Shown: in pieces, positions 54,461 through 63,267 of the stretch
Numbering within the stretch: position 1 is the first letter of the stretch
How the letters are laid out: every line of letters starts with the position of its first letter
Assembly: GCA_038322575.1 (NCBI GenBank)
Contig: JBBQGB010000002.1
Span: 1-64,000 of the forward strand
Length of the DNA stretch: 64,000 nt
DNA from: JACMOY01 sp038322575
GTDB lineage: Bacteria > Actinomycetota > Actinomycetes > Actinomycetales > Angustibacteraceae
Reading direction: 5' to 3'
The notes under the pieces: generated by a model
Told to the model about the DNA's origin: nothing
The model's input: only the letters and a program-made list of their open reading frames with translations
Databases searched by the model: none
Translations under genes and position numbers: made by a program

Positions 54461-55333
54461 TTAGGCCGCCTCGAAGGACCGCCGCGACAGACCCATCCGG
54501 TAGCCGTCGATGGTGGTGCGCGACGGAGCCTCGGGATCGGCGGCGGCACCCAGGGTGACGAACAGCGGGGTGAAGTGCTCGACGGTGGGGTGGGCGTAGG
54601 GCAGGCCCGGGGCCCGCGCCCGGTAGTCGGTGAGCTGGTCGACGTCACCGCGGGCCAAGGCGTCCGCGGCCCAGGCGTCGAAGTCGCGCGACCACGACGG
54701 CACGACCTCGCCGCGCCACATCTCGCGGGTGAGGAACGGCAGCCCGTGGGTCATGAAGCCCGATCCGACGACCAGCACGCCCTGCTCGCGCAGCGGCCGC
54801 AGCCGGGCACCGAGCGCCAGCAACCGGTCGGGGTCGTGCGTGGGCAGGCTCAGCTGCAGCACGGGGACGTCGGCACCCGGGTACATCACCATCAGGGGGA
54901 TCCAGGCGCCGTGGTCCAGGCCGCGGCTGGGGTGCTGGTGCACGGGCTCGGAGTCGGGCATCAGCGCGGCGACCGTGCGAGCCAGCGGGCCGGCGTCCGG
55001 CGTGTCGTAGCGCAACGTCGAGAAGCGCGGGTCGAAGCCGCCGAAGTCGTACACCGGCGTGGTCGCGGCCGTCGGGGTCGACAGGGCGAGTGGCGCGGAC
55101 TCCCAGTGGGCCGACACCACCAAGATCGCCACCGGCTTGGGCAGGGTCTGCGACCAGCCGAACAGGTCGTCCATCCAGGCGGCGTCGTCCAGCAGCGGCG
55201 GCGCCCCGTGGCTGACGTACACCGACGGCAGCGGTCCGTCGTCCGGCGTCCACACCCGCTGGGTGCGAGAACGGGGGGCCGCGGCGGTGACGAACGCGTC
55301 GTACGCGCCTGCCGCGACGTAGGTGCCGGTCAT
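54461..55333 (-). CDS. LigB-type extradiol dioxygenase (4,5-DOPA dioxygenase-like)
   Basis: The family metal-site strings of this 290-residue protein are VYVSHGAPPLLDD (His near residue 42), VVSAHWES and RGLDHGAWIPL. VGSGFMTHGL supplies a further His. It belongs to the YgiD/DODA group of class III extradiol dioxygenases, which cleave catechol-type rings with Fe or Zn. Its substrate here is unknown. The ATG follows AGGGGATAG. It is divergent from fbiA, with a clear promoter in the shared 83-base gap. Confidence 0.88.
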   Translation of the reverse strand: MTGTYVAAGAYDAFVTAAAPRSRTQRVWTPDDGPLPSVYVSHGAPPLLDDAAWMDDLFGWSQTLPKPVAILVVSAHWESAPLALSTPTAATTPVYDFGGFDPRFSTLRYDTPDAGPLARTVAALMPDSEPVHQHPSRGLDHGAWIPLMVMYPGADVPVLQLSLPTHDPDRLLALGARLRPLREQGVLVVGSGFMTHGLPFLTREMWRGEVVPSWSRDFDAWAADALARGDVDQLTDYRARAPGLPYAHPTVEHFTPLFVTLGAAADPEAPSRTTIDGYRMGLSRRSFEAA

Positions 55334-55366
55334 GACTATCCCCTGACTGGTTGAGCGATAAACTAG

Positions 55367-55395
55367 ATCGTAGAGCCGTTCACCCGGGGGGTCAA
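55367..55395 (-). promoter_or_regulatory. promoter of the extradiol dioxygenase gene
   Basis: TTGACC (55390-55395), a 17-base spacer and TACGAT (55367-55372) are read on the minus strand. The start of transcription falls near an AT-rich TAGTTTATCGCTCAA stretch that could hold an operator. Confidence 0.6.
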
Positions 55396-55416
55396 GGTCA
55401 CTGGGACACTTCCCCC

Positions 55417-56421
55417 ATGCAGATCACCGTCCTGGCCGGCGGGGTCGGGGGCGCCCGGTTCGTGCGCGGGCTGCTCGCCCACCTCGCCGGCTCGCCCGAT
55501 CCCGCGCACCGGGACGCCGAGGTCACCGTCATCGGCAACACCGGCGACGACATCACGCTCTTCGGGCTGCGGGTGTGCCCCGACCTCGACACCGTGATGT
55601 ACACCCTCGGCGAGGGCATCCACGAGGAGCAGGGCTGGGGCCGCGCGGACGAGAGCCACGTCGTCCAGGGCGAGCTCGCCGCGTACGGCGCGCAGCCGCA
55701 GTGGTTCGGGCTCGGCGACCGCGACATCGCGACCCACGTGGCCCGCAGCCAGCTGCTCGCCCTCGGCATGCCGCTCTCGCAGGTGACCGCGGTGCTGTGC
55801 GACCGGTGGGGGCTGCCGGCCCGGGGCGTCCGGCTGCTGCCGATGAGCGACGACCCGGTCGAGACGCACGTCGTGGTCGACGACGAGGACGGCCGCCGCG
55901 CCGTCCACTTCCAGGAGTGGTGGGTGCGGATGCGCGCCGCCGTCCCCGCACAGCAGTTCGTGGCCGTCGGCATCGACACCGCGACGGCGGGTCCTGGTGT
56001 GCTGGAGGCGATCCGGGCGGCGGACGTCGTCCTGCTGCCGCCGAGCAACCCGGTGGTGTCGATCGGCATCATCCTGGGGGTTCCCGGGGTCCGGGACGCG
56101 CTGCGCGGAACGCGCGCCCCCGTGGTCGGGGTCTCGCCCATCGTCGGCGGCCGTCCGGTGCGCGGGCACGCGGACGCGTGCCTGAACGCCATCGGGATCG
56201 AGACCACCGCCGGCGCCGTCGCCGGCCTGTACGAGGACTTCCTGGCCGGCTGGCTCGTCGACGACGCCCTGGACACCGACCTCGGCACCGTGCGGCAGCG
56301 AGCGGGTCTGACCGTCCGGTCGCGCCCGCTGCTGATGACCGACGTGGCCGCCGCGGCCGCCATCGCCGGAGCGGCGCTCGACCTCGCCGCCGACCTTCGG
56401 CCGCAGCGCGCCGGTGTCTGA
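55417..56421 (+). CDS. fbiA: F420 biosynthesis 2-phospho-lactate-type transferase FbiA (CofD)
   Basis: This 334-residue enzyme begins MQITVLAGGVGGARFVRGLL. It shows VTVIGNTGDDITLFGLRVCPDLDTVMYTL, then LPPSNPVVSIGIIL and SPIVGGRPVRGHAD, the complete CofD signature. It joins Fo to the nucleotide-activated phospho-C3 unit to make (dehydro-)F420-0. The ATG at 55417 is right for the family although the ribosome binding site is weak. fbiB overlaps its end by eight bases. Confidence 0.95.
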   Translation: MQITVLAGGVGGARFVRGLLAHLAGSPDPAHRDAEVTVIGNTGDDITLFGLRVCPDLDTVMYTLGEGIHEEQGWGRADESHVVQGELAAYGAQPQWFGLGDRDIATHVARSQLLALGMPLSQVTAVLCDRWGLPARGVRLLPMSDDPVETHVVVDDEDGRRAVHFQEWWVRMRAAVPAQQFVAVGIDTATAGPGVLEAIRAADVVLLPPSNPVVSIGIILGVPGVRDALRGTRAPVVGVSPIVGGRPVRGHADACLNAIGIETTAGAVAGLYEDFLAGWLVDDALDTDLGTVRQRAGLTVRSRPLLMTDVAAAAAIAGAALDLAADLRPQRAGV

Positions 56422-57442
56422 GCCGCCTCTCGACGTCGTTGCGCTGCAAGGCATCGGCGAGGTCGTCGCCGGTGACGACCTCGCGGCGGTGCTGCTCGCG
56501 TGCTCCGTCGAGCTGCGCGACGGCGACGTGCTGGTGGTGTCGTCCAAGGTGGTGTCGAAGGCAGCGGGACTCAGCGGGCCGGCGTCCGAGCGCGACGCGC
56601 TCGTCGAGTCGCAGACGGTGCGGGTCGTGGCCGAGCGACGGACGCCACGCGGGCTGGCCAGCGTCGTCGAGTCGGCCGCCGGTCCGGTGATGGCGGCCGC
56701 CGGGGTGGATGCGTCGAACGTCCCGGTCGGCGCCGTCCTGCTGCTCCCCCCGGACGCCGACGCCACCGCCCGCGAGCTGCGGGCCCGACTGCGCGAGCTC
56801 GGTGCACCGGTCGTCGCGGTCGTCGTCACCGACACGGCCGGACGCGCGTGGCGCACCGGGCAGACCGACTTCGCCCTGGGCTGCGCCGGCCTGGTCGTCA
56901 CCGACGACCTGCGCGGCACCACCGACGCCATGGGCGCGGTCCTCGAGGTGACCGAGCGGGCCATCGCCGACGAGGTCGCCGCCGCCGCAGACCTGGTCAA
57001 GGGCAAGGCTTCTGGCGTCCCGGCGGCGCTGGTGCGCGGGCTCGGCGCGTTCGTGACCGAGGACGACGGCCCCGGGGCGGCATCGCTGCTGCGCCACCCG
57101 GCGTCCGACTGGTTCAGGTACGGCCACGTCGAGGCGGTCCGGTTGTCGCTGGGCGTGCCGCGCGGAGCAGCCGAAGCGCCGTCCGTCGCTGCGGAGTCGT
57201 TGCAGCACAAGGCTCAGCGCGCTCTGGACGTGGCGGTCGCCGGGGCGCCCGGCCCGCACACGTGCGCCGTCCTGATGGACGACGGGTCGTGCACGGTGAC
57301 CGTGACGGCACCTGACCAGTACGTCGTCGGGTGGGTCGTCGCACGGCTGGCGGCGGCGCTGTGGAGCGAGGACCTGGAGGGCGCGGTCGAGCGCGACACC
57401 GACGCGGCTGGCTGCCGCGTGTGGGTACGGTCGGTCGGGTGA
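56414..57442 (+). CDS. fbiB: F420-0:gamma-glutamyl ligase FbiB without a nitroreductase domain
   Basis: In this 342-residue protein the first 245 residues are a full CofE ligase: GDVLVVSSKVVSKAAG, SNVPVGAVLLLPPDAD, VVVTDTAGRAWRTGQTDFALG and DLVKGKASGVPAALVRGL. It adds glutamates to F420-0. Mycobacterial FbiB continues with a roughly 200-residue FMN nitroreductase domain. Here only about 97 residues remain, with no FMN-binding pattern. GTG start, overlapping fbiA. The stop overlaps the methyltransferase start as GTGA. Confidence 0.9.
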   Translation: MSEPPLDVVALQGIGEVVAGDDLAAVLLACSVELRDGDVLVVSSKVVSKAAGLSGPASERDALVESQTVRVVAERRTPRGLASVVESAAGPVMAAAGVDASNVPVGAVLLLPPDADATARELRARLRELGAPVVAVVVTDTAGRAWRTGQTDFALGCAGLVVTDDLRGTTDAMGAVLEVTERAIADEVAAAADLVKGKASGVPAALVRGLGAFVTEDDGPGAASLLRHPASDWFRYGHVEAVRLSLGVPRGAAEAPSVAAESLQHKAQRALDVAVAGAPGPHTCAVLMDDGSCTVTVTAPDQYVVGWVVARLAAALWSEDLEGAVERDTDAAGCRVWVRSVG

Positions 57443-58029
57443 GCACCGACCCGATCGCGTACTGGGACGACCAGTCGGCCACCTTCGACGACGAGCCCGA
57501 CCACGGACTGCGTGACCCCGCCGTGCGCCAGGCGTGGCGCGAGCTGCTGGTGCCGCTGATCGGTCCGGGGTCGAGGATCGCCGACATCGGTTGCGGCGCA
57601 GGCTCGCTGAGCGTCCTGCTGGCTCAAGCCGGCCATCAGGTGAGCGGCATCGACCTGTCACCGAGGATGGTCGAGGCCGCGACGGTGAAGGCCACCGCAG
57701 CAGGCGCCGCCGCCACGTTCGCCGTCGGCGACGCGCAGGACCCACTGCTCGCCGCAGCGTCATTCGACCTGGTGCTGGTGCGTCACGTGCTGTGGGCCCT
57801 GCCCGATCCTGTTGCGGCACTGCGTCGGTGGGACGACCTGCTGCGGCCGGGCGGGTCGATGCTGCTGGTCGAAGGCAGCTGGTCGACCGGCGCAGGCCTG
57901 ACCGGTGAGCAGTGCCGAGCCCTGATGCTGCAGGTGCGCCAGACCGCAGAGGTGCGTCACCTGGACGACGCCACCCTCTGGGGCCGCGCGACCACGGACG
58001 AGCGCTACCTGCTGCTGTCCCGCTCCTGA
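57439..58029 (+). CDS. class I SAM-dependent methyltransferase
   Basis: This 196-residue protein has motif I IADIGCGAGSLSVLL and a motif II/III region SGIDLSPRMVEAAT. AVGDAQDPLLAAASFDLVLVRHVLWAL and the post-motif LLRPGGSMLLVEGSW follow. The GTG at 57439 overlaps the fbiB stop, so it is translationally coupled to the F420 operon. Whether it acts on an F420-related molecule or is a passenger is unknown. Confidence 0.85.
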   Translation: MSTDPIAYWDDQSATFDDEPDHGLRDPAVRQAWRELLVPLIGPGSRIADIGCGAGSLSVLLAQAGHQVSGIDLSPRMVEAATVKATAAGAAATFAVGDAQDPLLAAASFDLVLVRHVLWALPDPVAALRRWDDLLRPGGSMLLVEGSWSTGAGLTGEQCRALMLQVRQTAEVRHLDDATLWGRATTDERYLLLSRS

Positions 58030-58121
58030 CCGGGCTCACCGCTGTCCTTCCCGCGCGCGCCACGGAGGACGAGAGCACCTCGCGACGGCCGACACCGAGG
58101 GTGCTCCGCCGGAACGGCTGG

Positions 58122-59591
58122 TCAGCCGGCGTGTTGGAGCAGGACCTCGAGGGTCCACTCCTCGACCCACGAGGAATCGACTCTGTAGTGACCGGGTCGG
58201 CCCCGCGGTAGGGGCCTGGGTGTCGGTGGTGCGGTGGAGTCGTACGTGGCGCCGGTCGGAGTGGTCAGCGTCACGGTGTGCCTGGCTCCGTCGCCCGAGG
58301 TGGTGGTCGCGGCCCACCCGGACGCTGCCTTGGCCTGGTTGCACGCCTCGCACAGGCCCTGGGCGTTCTCCGCGGTGGTCGGCCCGCCCTCGGTGTGGGC
58401 GCGGACGTGGTCGACGTGCCGGATCGGGGCGTCGCACCACGGGGTGCGGCAGGTGCGGTCGCGCAGCCGGATGAGCTCGGCCAGCGCCGGTGGGAAGCAC
58501 CGCGACCTCGAGTCCATCGCGACCAGCGCCCCGCTGGTCGGGGTGGCGTACAACCGGCGGATGGCCACCTGGGCACCCGGGGCGGCGCCGGCTACCTGCC
58601 GCGCGAGGGCGCCGGGTACCACCCCGTACCCCTGCACATGGGCGATGTCATCCGTGCCACCGGTGCGACCGGTTGTGCCGGGGCTACCGGTGGCGGCGGT
58701 TCTGCCGGTGCCGACTGCATTCTTGGCGCCGGAGGTGCTGAGGGCACTGGTGGTGCCGAGCAGGACCTCGTCCGAGATCACCACGTTCACCGTCACCGGC
58801 ACCCGCGGCGCGCCGCCGTCGGGCTGACCCAGGAGGCGGGTGGCCAGGGTGTCGGCCATCACCTGACCCCGCCCCCGCTCATCACCCCCAGCGCGGGCGG
58901 TGTCCGCAACCCGGGTCAGCTCGGCGAAGACCCCCACCCCAGTCACGACCGGCAGCAGGGCGGTCAGGTACGTCATGGCGTCCGGTGCCGGTCGCAGCGA
59001 GACCGACCGCTGCGACTCCGCCCGCCGGCGCCGGGCCACCACTGAGGCCGGGTCCAGGCGGTACGCCAGGCGGCGCAGCTCACCGACCAGCTCACGCTCA
59101 CCCCACCGCGCCCATGTCTCGGGCTGGGAGCCGAGCTCCTGGTCGACCACCGCGCGGTGCTCCCGCGACAAGCAGGCGGTCTCGCGGGCCACCACGGTCG
59201 CCCGCCACTCGCTGACCAACCCCGCCCGCAGCGCGCCCAGGGTGCACGGCAGCTCACGTGTCAGGACCCGGGCCAGACCCAGGTGCCGCTCACCCCGGTG
59301 GTGGGACTCCCGACGCGCCAACGCCACCTGCAACCCCACGCCCAACCCCTGCCGATCTGAAGGCACCCCCGCCGCCGCATGAGCGGCCCGCACCGAGGCA
59401 TCCAGGGCAGCCGCAGCCACGACCTGCGCCCCCTCGACCCGGCACTTCACCACCTCGAGCTCACCCAGCAACGCGACCAGCTCGCCGTCCGACTCCGCAC
59501 GCAGGTCGAGGCCAGCGAGTCTTTCACCCAGCCGAGCCAGGTCACGGCGCACCGCAGTCGGCGACGCCGAGGCTGGCAATGAGTCGAACAT
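58122..59591 (-). CDS. DUF222 / HNH endonuclease protein with SOS-like start site
   Basis: This 489-residue protein begins MFDSLPASASPTAVRRDLARL and has a DUF222 region over about residues 20-290. A low-complexity Thr/Gly linker near 320 separates it from an HNH domain (CRTPWCDAPIRHVDHVRAHTEGG, NAQGLCEACNQAKAA). It is only distantly similar to the copy at 25539. A -10 hexamer ends seven bases before the ATG, so the message is probably leaderless, and a LexA-like box covers the start codon. Mycobacterial 13E12 genes are also SOS-controlled. Confidence 0.9.
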   Translation of the reverse strand: MFDSLPASASPTAVRRDLARLGERLAGLDLRAESDGELVALLGELEVVKCRVEGAQVVAAAALDASVRAAHAAAGVPSDRQGLGVGLQVALARRESHHRGERHLGLARVLTRELPCTLGALRAGLVSEWRATVVARETACLSREHRAVVDQELGSQPETWARWGERELVGELRRLAYRLDPASVVARRRRAESQRSVSLRPAPDAMTYLTALLPVVTGVGVFAELTRVADTARAGGDERGRGQVMADTLATRLLGQPDGGAPRVPVTVNVVISDEVLLGTTSALSTSGAKNAVGTGRTAATGSPGTTGRTGGTDDIAHVQGYGVVPGALARQVAGAAPGAQVAIRRLYATPTSGALVAMDSRSRCFPPALAELIRLRDRTCRTPWCDAPIRHVDHVRAHTEGGPTTAENAQGLCEACNQAKAASGWAATTTSGDGARHTVTLTTPTGATYDSTAPPTPRPLPRGRPGHYRVDSSWVEEWTLEVLLQHAG

Positions 59592-59599
59592 GTGTTCTA
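59584..59599. promoter_or_regulatory. SOS (LexA) box over the start of the DUF222-HNH gene
   Basis: TCGAAC-ATGT-GTTCTA matches the actinomycete LexA consensus TCGAAC-N4-GTTCGA at 11 of 12 conserved positions. It overlaps the ATG and lies immediately after the -10 hexamer, so bound LexA would block initiation. Confidence 0.7.
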
Positions 59600-59627
59600 T
59601 TCTAGACCCAGACGTCGGCGGCTGCAA
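59599..59627 (-). promoter_or_regulatory. leaderless promoter of the DUF222-HNH gene
   Basis: On the minus strand TTGCAG (59622-59627), a 17-base spacer and TAGAAT (59599-59604) are followed seven bases later by the ATG at 59591. Transcription should begin at or next to the start codon. Confidence 0.7.
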
Positions 59628-59679
59628 GACCCTCACCGCACCGATGAGCGCCCATCTCCCCGGTCCCAGGCCGGCCGGC

Positions 59680-60555
59680 TCAGCAGCGCGCGTAGACGTA
59701 CCCGGCCGCTCCCGGGCGGGTCAGGTCGCGGTCGCGGTAGACGATCGAGGCCCGACCGCGCCGCAGCCGGCAGGCAGCCGTGAAGGAGCGCCGACCCTGG
59801 TCGGCGTACTCGATCTCGATGACCCGCCGTCCGTAGGCCGCGGCGTAGGCCCCGCACTCGTCGTACACCTGGCACTCCTCGGCGACGGCGAAGTCGAAGC
59901 CGATCCGCGGTCCGCGGGCCGCCAGGTCGGCGGCGTTCTTCTGCGCCACCGCCAACCCGCGCGCGTGGGCACGGGCCGTCAGCAGCCGGGCGAGGTCGAT
60001 CGCGTCCGCCCGGCGCAGCAGGCCCCGCGAGCGGGTCCAGGAGTCGAGGTTATCGGGCTCGACGGCGTCGAACCCCGACCTCGCGCACCCGTCGATCCAC
60101 GCCCCGACGATCCCCGCGAGCGCCGCCCGGCGACCCCGGGACCGCGTGTCCAGCAGCACCTCGCCGGGCCAACCGGGGTCGGTCACCTCACGGCCGCCCG
60201 CGTCGTGCAGCAGCAGCCCGCGGTGGTGTGTCCGCCACCACCGCCGGTCGGCGGCCTGGCTCTGGAACGCGTTCAGGTAGCAGATGCCGTACGCGCCCGC
60301 CGCGGGTCGCTCGGACCGGTCCCGGCCGACGATGCGCACCCCGGCCGGCGCCGGGTACGCGCCACCGAGCTGGTAGTCCGCGGCTCCGGCGGGCGGTGGC
60401 AGCACCCGCACCGACGCGACACGCGACTGCTGGGCCGGCGCCGGGGTCGGGGCCGGCCCGGGCGCGGCCGTCGACGCAGGCACGGCGAGGAGCACCAGCA
60501 GTCCCGCGGGCACGGACCGCACCCACCGACCGCGCCCCCGCCACCGTCCCCGCAC
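59680..60555 (-). CDS. exported GH114-like (endo-alpha-1,4-polygalactosaminidase type) protein
   Basis: This 291-residue protein has a signal peptide (VPAGLLVLLAVPASTAA), then DYQLGGAYPAPAGVRIVGRDRSE. The TIM-barrel strands include GICYLNAFQSQ, VLLDTRSRGRR and GFDAVEPDNLDSWTR. AVAQKNAADLA, DFAVAEECQVYDECGAY and VIEIEYAD follow. This matches the GH114/DUF297 family, whose conserved Asp/Glu pair is visible in EPDN and EEC. It probably hydrolyses galactosamine-containing extracellular polysaccharide. The GTG start is 24 bases after the AlkA-like gene on the same strand. Confidence 0.82.
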   Translation of the reverse strand: MRGRWRGRGRWVRSVPAGLLVLLAVPASTAAPGPAPTPAPAQQSRVASVRVLPPPAGAADYQLGGAYPAPAGVRIVGRDRSERPAAGAYGICYLNAFQSQAADRRWWRTHHRGLLLHDAGGREVTDPGWPGEVLLDTRSRGRRAALAGIVGAWIDGCARSGFDAVEPDNLDSWTRSRGLLRRADAIDLARLLTARAHARGLAVAQKNAADLAARGPRIGFDFAVAEECQVYDECGAYAAAYGRRVIEIEYADQGRRSFTAACRLRRGRASIVYRDRDLTRPGAAGYVYARC

Positions 60556-60579
60556 CCGCTGATCGTGTCAGCACCGCCG

Positions 60580-61527
60580 TCAACGGCGCGGCAGGTGGGT
60601 GCGCGGGCTCATCCGCGGCCCCCGCCGCGGGCGGGTCGCGCCGGCCAGCTCGAGCAGGCGCTGCACGCGGTACCGGTGCGGGCGGTAGGGCTCGAGCAGC
60701 TCGGCCAGGCCGTCGTCGTCCACCGGGGTTCCGGTCAGCGCCCAGCCGATGTTCTTCGCCTGGTGGTAGTCACCGAAGCTGACCGCGTCGGCGTCGCCGT
60801 GCGCCCGCTGTCGCACCTCGGCTGCCGTCCAGACACCTACTCCCGCAACAGACCGCAGCCGACGCTCCGCCTCCGAGTGATCCAGGTCGACGGTCTGCTC
60901 CAGGCGGCCGGCGACCTGGGCGGCGCGCACCGCGGTGGCCGAGCGCGCGCCGTCGACGCCCGCGCGCAGCCACTCCCAGGACGGGATCTGGGCCCACTGC
61001 TGCGCGGACGGGATGACGCGCATGCCGAGGTCGCGACCCGGCCCGGGCGCGACCTCGCCGAACCGCAGCACCAGGGTGCGCCAGCCGGCGAACGCCTCCT
61101 GCCCGGTCACCTTCTGCTCGATCGCGGCGGCCACCAGCGCCTCGATGACCAGACCGCTGCGCGGCACCCGCCAGCCGGGGGCGTGCCGCCAGGCGTCGCG
61201 CAGCACGGGGTGCTCGGGGGCGAACCCGTCCGGGTCGTCGCGCGCTCCGAGCAGGTCGGGCACGGCGTCCACGGCCCAGCCGGCGCCCGTGCCCCACGCG
61301 GTGACCCGCACCTCACCGTCGGCCGGCGCGCTGGCCAGGCGCAGGGTGGCCGGGCCGAGGGGCGTGCGGCAGGTGCGCCAGACGGTGCCGTCCCGCTCGA
61401 GGCGGTACGCCGGGTCGCCCCCGCCGCGACGCAGCGTGGCCAGCGTCGCGTGCACCGCCACCGGCCGATCGGGCCGCCAGCTGCTGTGCAGGGGCGGCGG
61501 TTCGGGCTCGCCCTCGACCGCGGTCAC
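60580..61527 (-). CDS. AlkA-like DNA-3-methyladenine glycosylase
   Basis: This 315-residue protein has an N-terminal beta domain (SSWRPDRPVAVHATLATLRRG ... WRTCRTPLGPATLRL). The helix-hairpin-helix-GPD fold has VAAAIEQKVTGQEAFAGWRTL, the hairpin RSVAGVGVWTAAEVRQRAHGD and the catalytic Asp in VSFGDYHQAKN. It removes alkylated or damaged bases. I chose the GTG at 61527. An alternative start at 61590 adds an unconserved leader and would leave only 94 bases to the divergent DUF3105 gene. Confidence 0.82.
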   Translation of the reverse strand: MTAVEGEPEPPPLHSSWRPDRPVAVHATLATLRRGGGDPAYRLERDGTVWRTCRTPLGPATLRLASAPADGEVRVTAWGTGAGWAVDAVPDLLGARDDPDGFAPEHPVLRDAWRHAPGWRVPRSGLVIEALVAAAIEQKVTGQEAFAGWRTLVLRFGEVAPGPGRDLGMRVIPSAQQWAQIPSWEWLRAGVDGARSATAVRAAQVAGRLEQTVDLDHSEAERRLRSVAGVGVWTAAEVRQRAHGDADAVSFGDYHQAKNIGWALTGTPVDDDGLAELLEPYRPHRYRVQRLLELAGATRPRRGPRMSPRTHLPRR

Positions 61528-61684
61528 GCCGCAGTCTCGCACCCGCCGCACCGAGGCAGCCGAACGCGGGAGGGCTGAACGGGTCAGCACCTAGACTCGG
61601 CGGGAACCGACGGCGGGTGACCGCGCGTTGACCGGCCGGCAGCCCGAACGGGCTCAACACGACCAGGACGAGGGACGACTGCAC

Positions 61685-62419
61685 GTGGCCAAGACCGTCG
61701 ACAAGGACCGCAAGGCGAAGATCGCCGAGATGCAGCGGCAGGCGAAGGCGGCCGACCGCCGCCGCACCCTCACCATCGTCGGCGCCGCACTGGTGGTCGT
61801 GGCCCTGATGGGCGGGGCCGTCACCTACGCGATCGTCTCGGACGACAACCGGGTGCCCGGCGGCGACCTGGGCGCGCTCGGCGTCAGCGCCGCGGCTGCC
61901 TCCTGCGACCCGGTCACGAGCGACCCCGCCACCGGCGGCGGCACCCACGTCGGCCCCGGCACCGACACGCCCAACGAGACCACGGTCAAGTACTCGACGG
62001 TGCCCCCGACGTCCGGGCCGCACTACGCGCAGTGGGAGTTCCCGAACCGCGGCTTCTACACCGCTGCCGACCGGCCCAAGATGGAGACCCTGGTGCACAA
62101 CCTGGAGCACGGTTACACCGTCCTCTGGTACGACGGCTCGACCTCGGCCAAGCAGCTGGCCACGCTGAAGGCGATCGGCAAGCAGGCCAACGCCTCGCCC
62201 GAGGCCAGTGAGAAGTTCATCGTGAGCGCCTGGGACACCGCCTACGGGACGTTCCCGGCCGGCAAGCACTTCGCCCTCTCGCACTGGTCGGCCGACGCCA
62301 ACGACCTGAAGAAGCAGTCCGGGCACCGCGAGATGTGCGGTGACGTCTCGGGTGCGGCGGTCGAGTCGTTCATCAAGGCCTACCCGCGCACCTCGGCTCC
62401 GGAGCCCAACGCGCAGTAG
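61685..62419 (+). CDS. DUF3105 membrane-anchored protein
   Basis: This 244-residue protein has a charged N-terminus (AKTVDKDRKAKIAEMQRQ) and one membrane helix (about residues 33-54). The DUF3105 ectodomain follows, with KYSTVPPTSGPHYAQW and METLVHNLEHGYTVLWYD. The family's His pairs in SGPHY and NLEHGY suggest metal binding. The GTG at 61685 follows GAGGGACG. It is convergent with the methyltransferase gene with only 10 bases between. Confidence 0.88.
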   Translation: MAKTVDKDRKAKIAEMQRQAKAADRRRTLTIVGAALVVVALMGGAVTYAIVSDDNRVPGGDLGALGVSAAAASCDPVTSDPATGGGTHVGPGTDTPNETTVKYSTVPPTSGPHYAQWEFPNRGFYTAADRPKMETLVHNLEHGYTVLWYDGSTSAKQLATLKAIGKQANASPEASEKFIVSAWDTAYGTFPAGKHFALSHWSADANDLKKQSGHREMCGDVSGAAVESFIKAYPRTSAPEPNAQ

Positions 62420-62429
62420 GGCCCAGGGC

Positions 62430-63257
62430 TCAGCGGGCAGGCGTCGGGACCGGCCTCGGCGCCACCCGCAGGGCCGGCCCGGCGGGACGCAGCGGTGAGG
62501 GGCTGGCCACCCAGACGTACGTCGGCACCAGCGGCAGGGTCGCCGCGAGCGCGCGCTCGGGCAACCGGCTGACCATCGCCGGCACCATGTCGTCACCGGA
62601 GAACGCCGCGGGGTCGCCGAGGACGGGCAGCGTGTAGTCCACGACGTGCCACCCGGCCAGCAGCCGCTGCAGCCCGCGCCGGGTGCGGAACCGCTCGTAG
62701 TAGCTGTCGGCCCGCCCGAACGCCCGCACGTAGCGGTCGGCCGCAGCGGGCGGCAGGTAGGACAGGAAGGGCAGCTTGTAGTGCGGCTCCATGATGCCGA
62801 GCCGGTTGCCGAGCCCGAGGTACAGGACGCCGTCCGGCTTGAGCACGCGCTTGACGTCGGCGATGACGGCGTCGGGGTCGACGACGTGCTCGTAGATGTG
62901 GTTGAACACCACGACGTCCAGCGAGGCGTCCGGGAAGGGCAGCGCCTGGCCCGCCGCGCAGACGAACTGGACGTGGTCGCCGAAGCGGGTGCGGGCGGCG
63001 CGCAGCCCGGGCACGTCGATGTCGACGCCGTAGGTGCGGGCCGCGCCGGCACCGGCCAGCTCGTCGGCGATGAACCCGGCCGAGCAGCCGACGTCGGCCG
63101 CGGTCAGCCCGCTCAGGTCGGCCAGCCCGCGGACGTGCCGCAGGACGGCGAGGATCTTGGCGGCCTTGCGGCGGCGGCCGGCCTCGTCGAGCATCGCGGC
63201 CATCTGCTCGCTGTACGCCAGCTGCGCCTCGCGCCCGCCCGTCTTCGCCGTCGCCAT
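62430..63257 (-). CDS. class I SAM-dependent methyltransferase
   Basis: This 275-residue protein has motif I TAADVGCSAGFIADELAGAG, then TYGVDIDVPGLRAARTRF, QALPFPDASLDVVVFNHIYEHV and RVLKPDGVLYLGLGNRLG. The pattern, including the GNRLG segment, resembles methyltransferases of surface-glycan or lipid clusters. It lies 10 bases downstream of the LPG-synthase-type membrane gene on the same strand, so the pair may act on one pathway. The substrate is unknown. Confidence 0.85.
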   Translation of the reverse strand: MATAKTGGREAQLAYSEQMAAMLDEAGRRRKAAKILAVLRHVRGLADLSGLTAADVGCSAGFIADELAGAGAARTYGVDIDVPGLRAARTRFGDHVQFVCAAGQALPFPDASLDVVVFNHIYEHVVDPDAVIADVKRVLKPDGVLYLGLGNRLGIMEPHYKLPFLSYLPPAAADRYVRAFGRADSYYERFRTRRGLQRLLAGWHVVDYTLPVLGDPAAFSGDDMVPAMVSRLPERALAATLPLVPTYVWVASPSPLRPAGPALRVAPRPVPTPAR

Positions 63258-63267
63258 GCGCGGCACC

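Noticed and set aside
60580..61590. Upstream start for the AlkA-like protein
   Set aside because: The added 21 residues look unlike the family and take up most of the divergent promoter region. It remains possible, but I prefer 61527.
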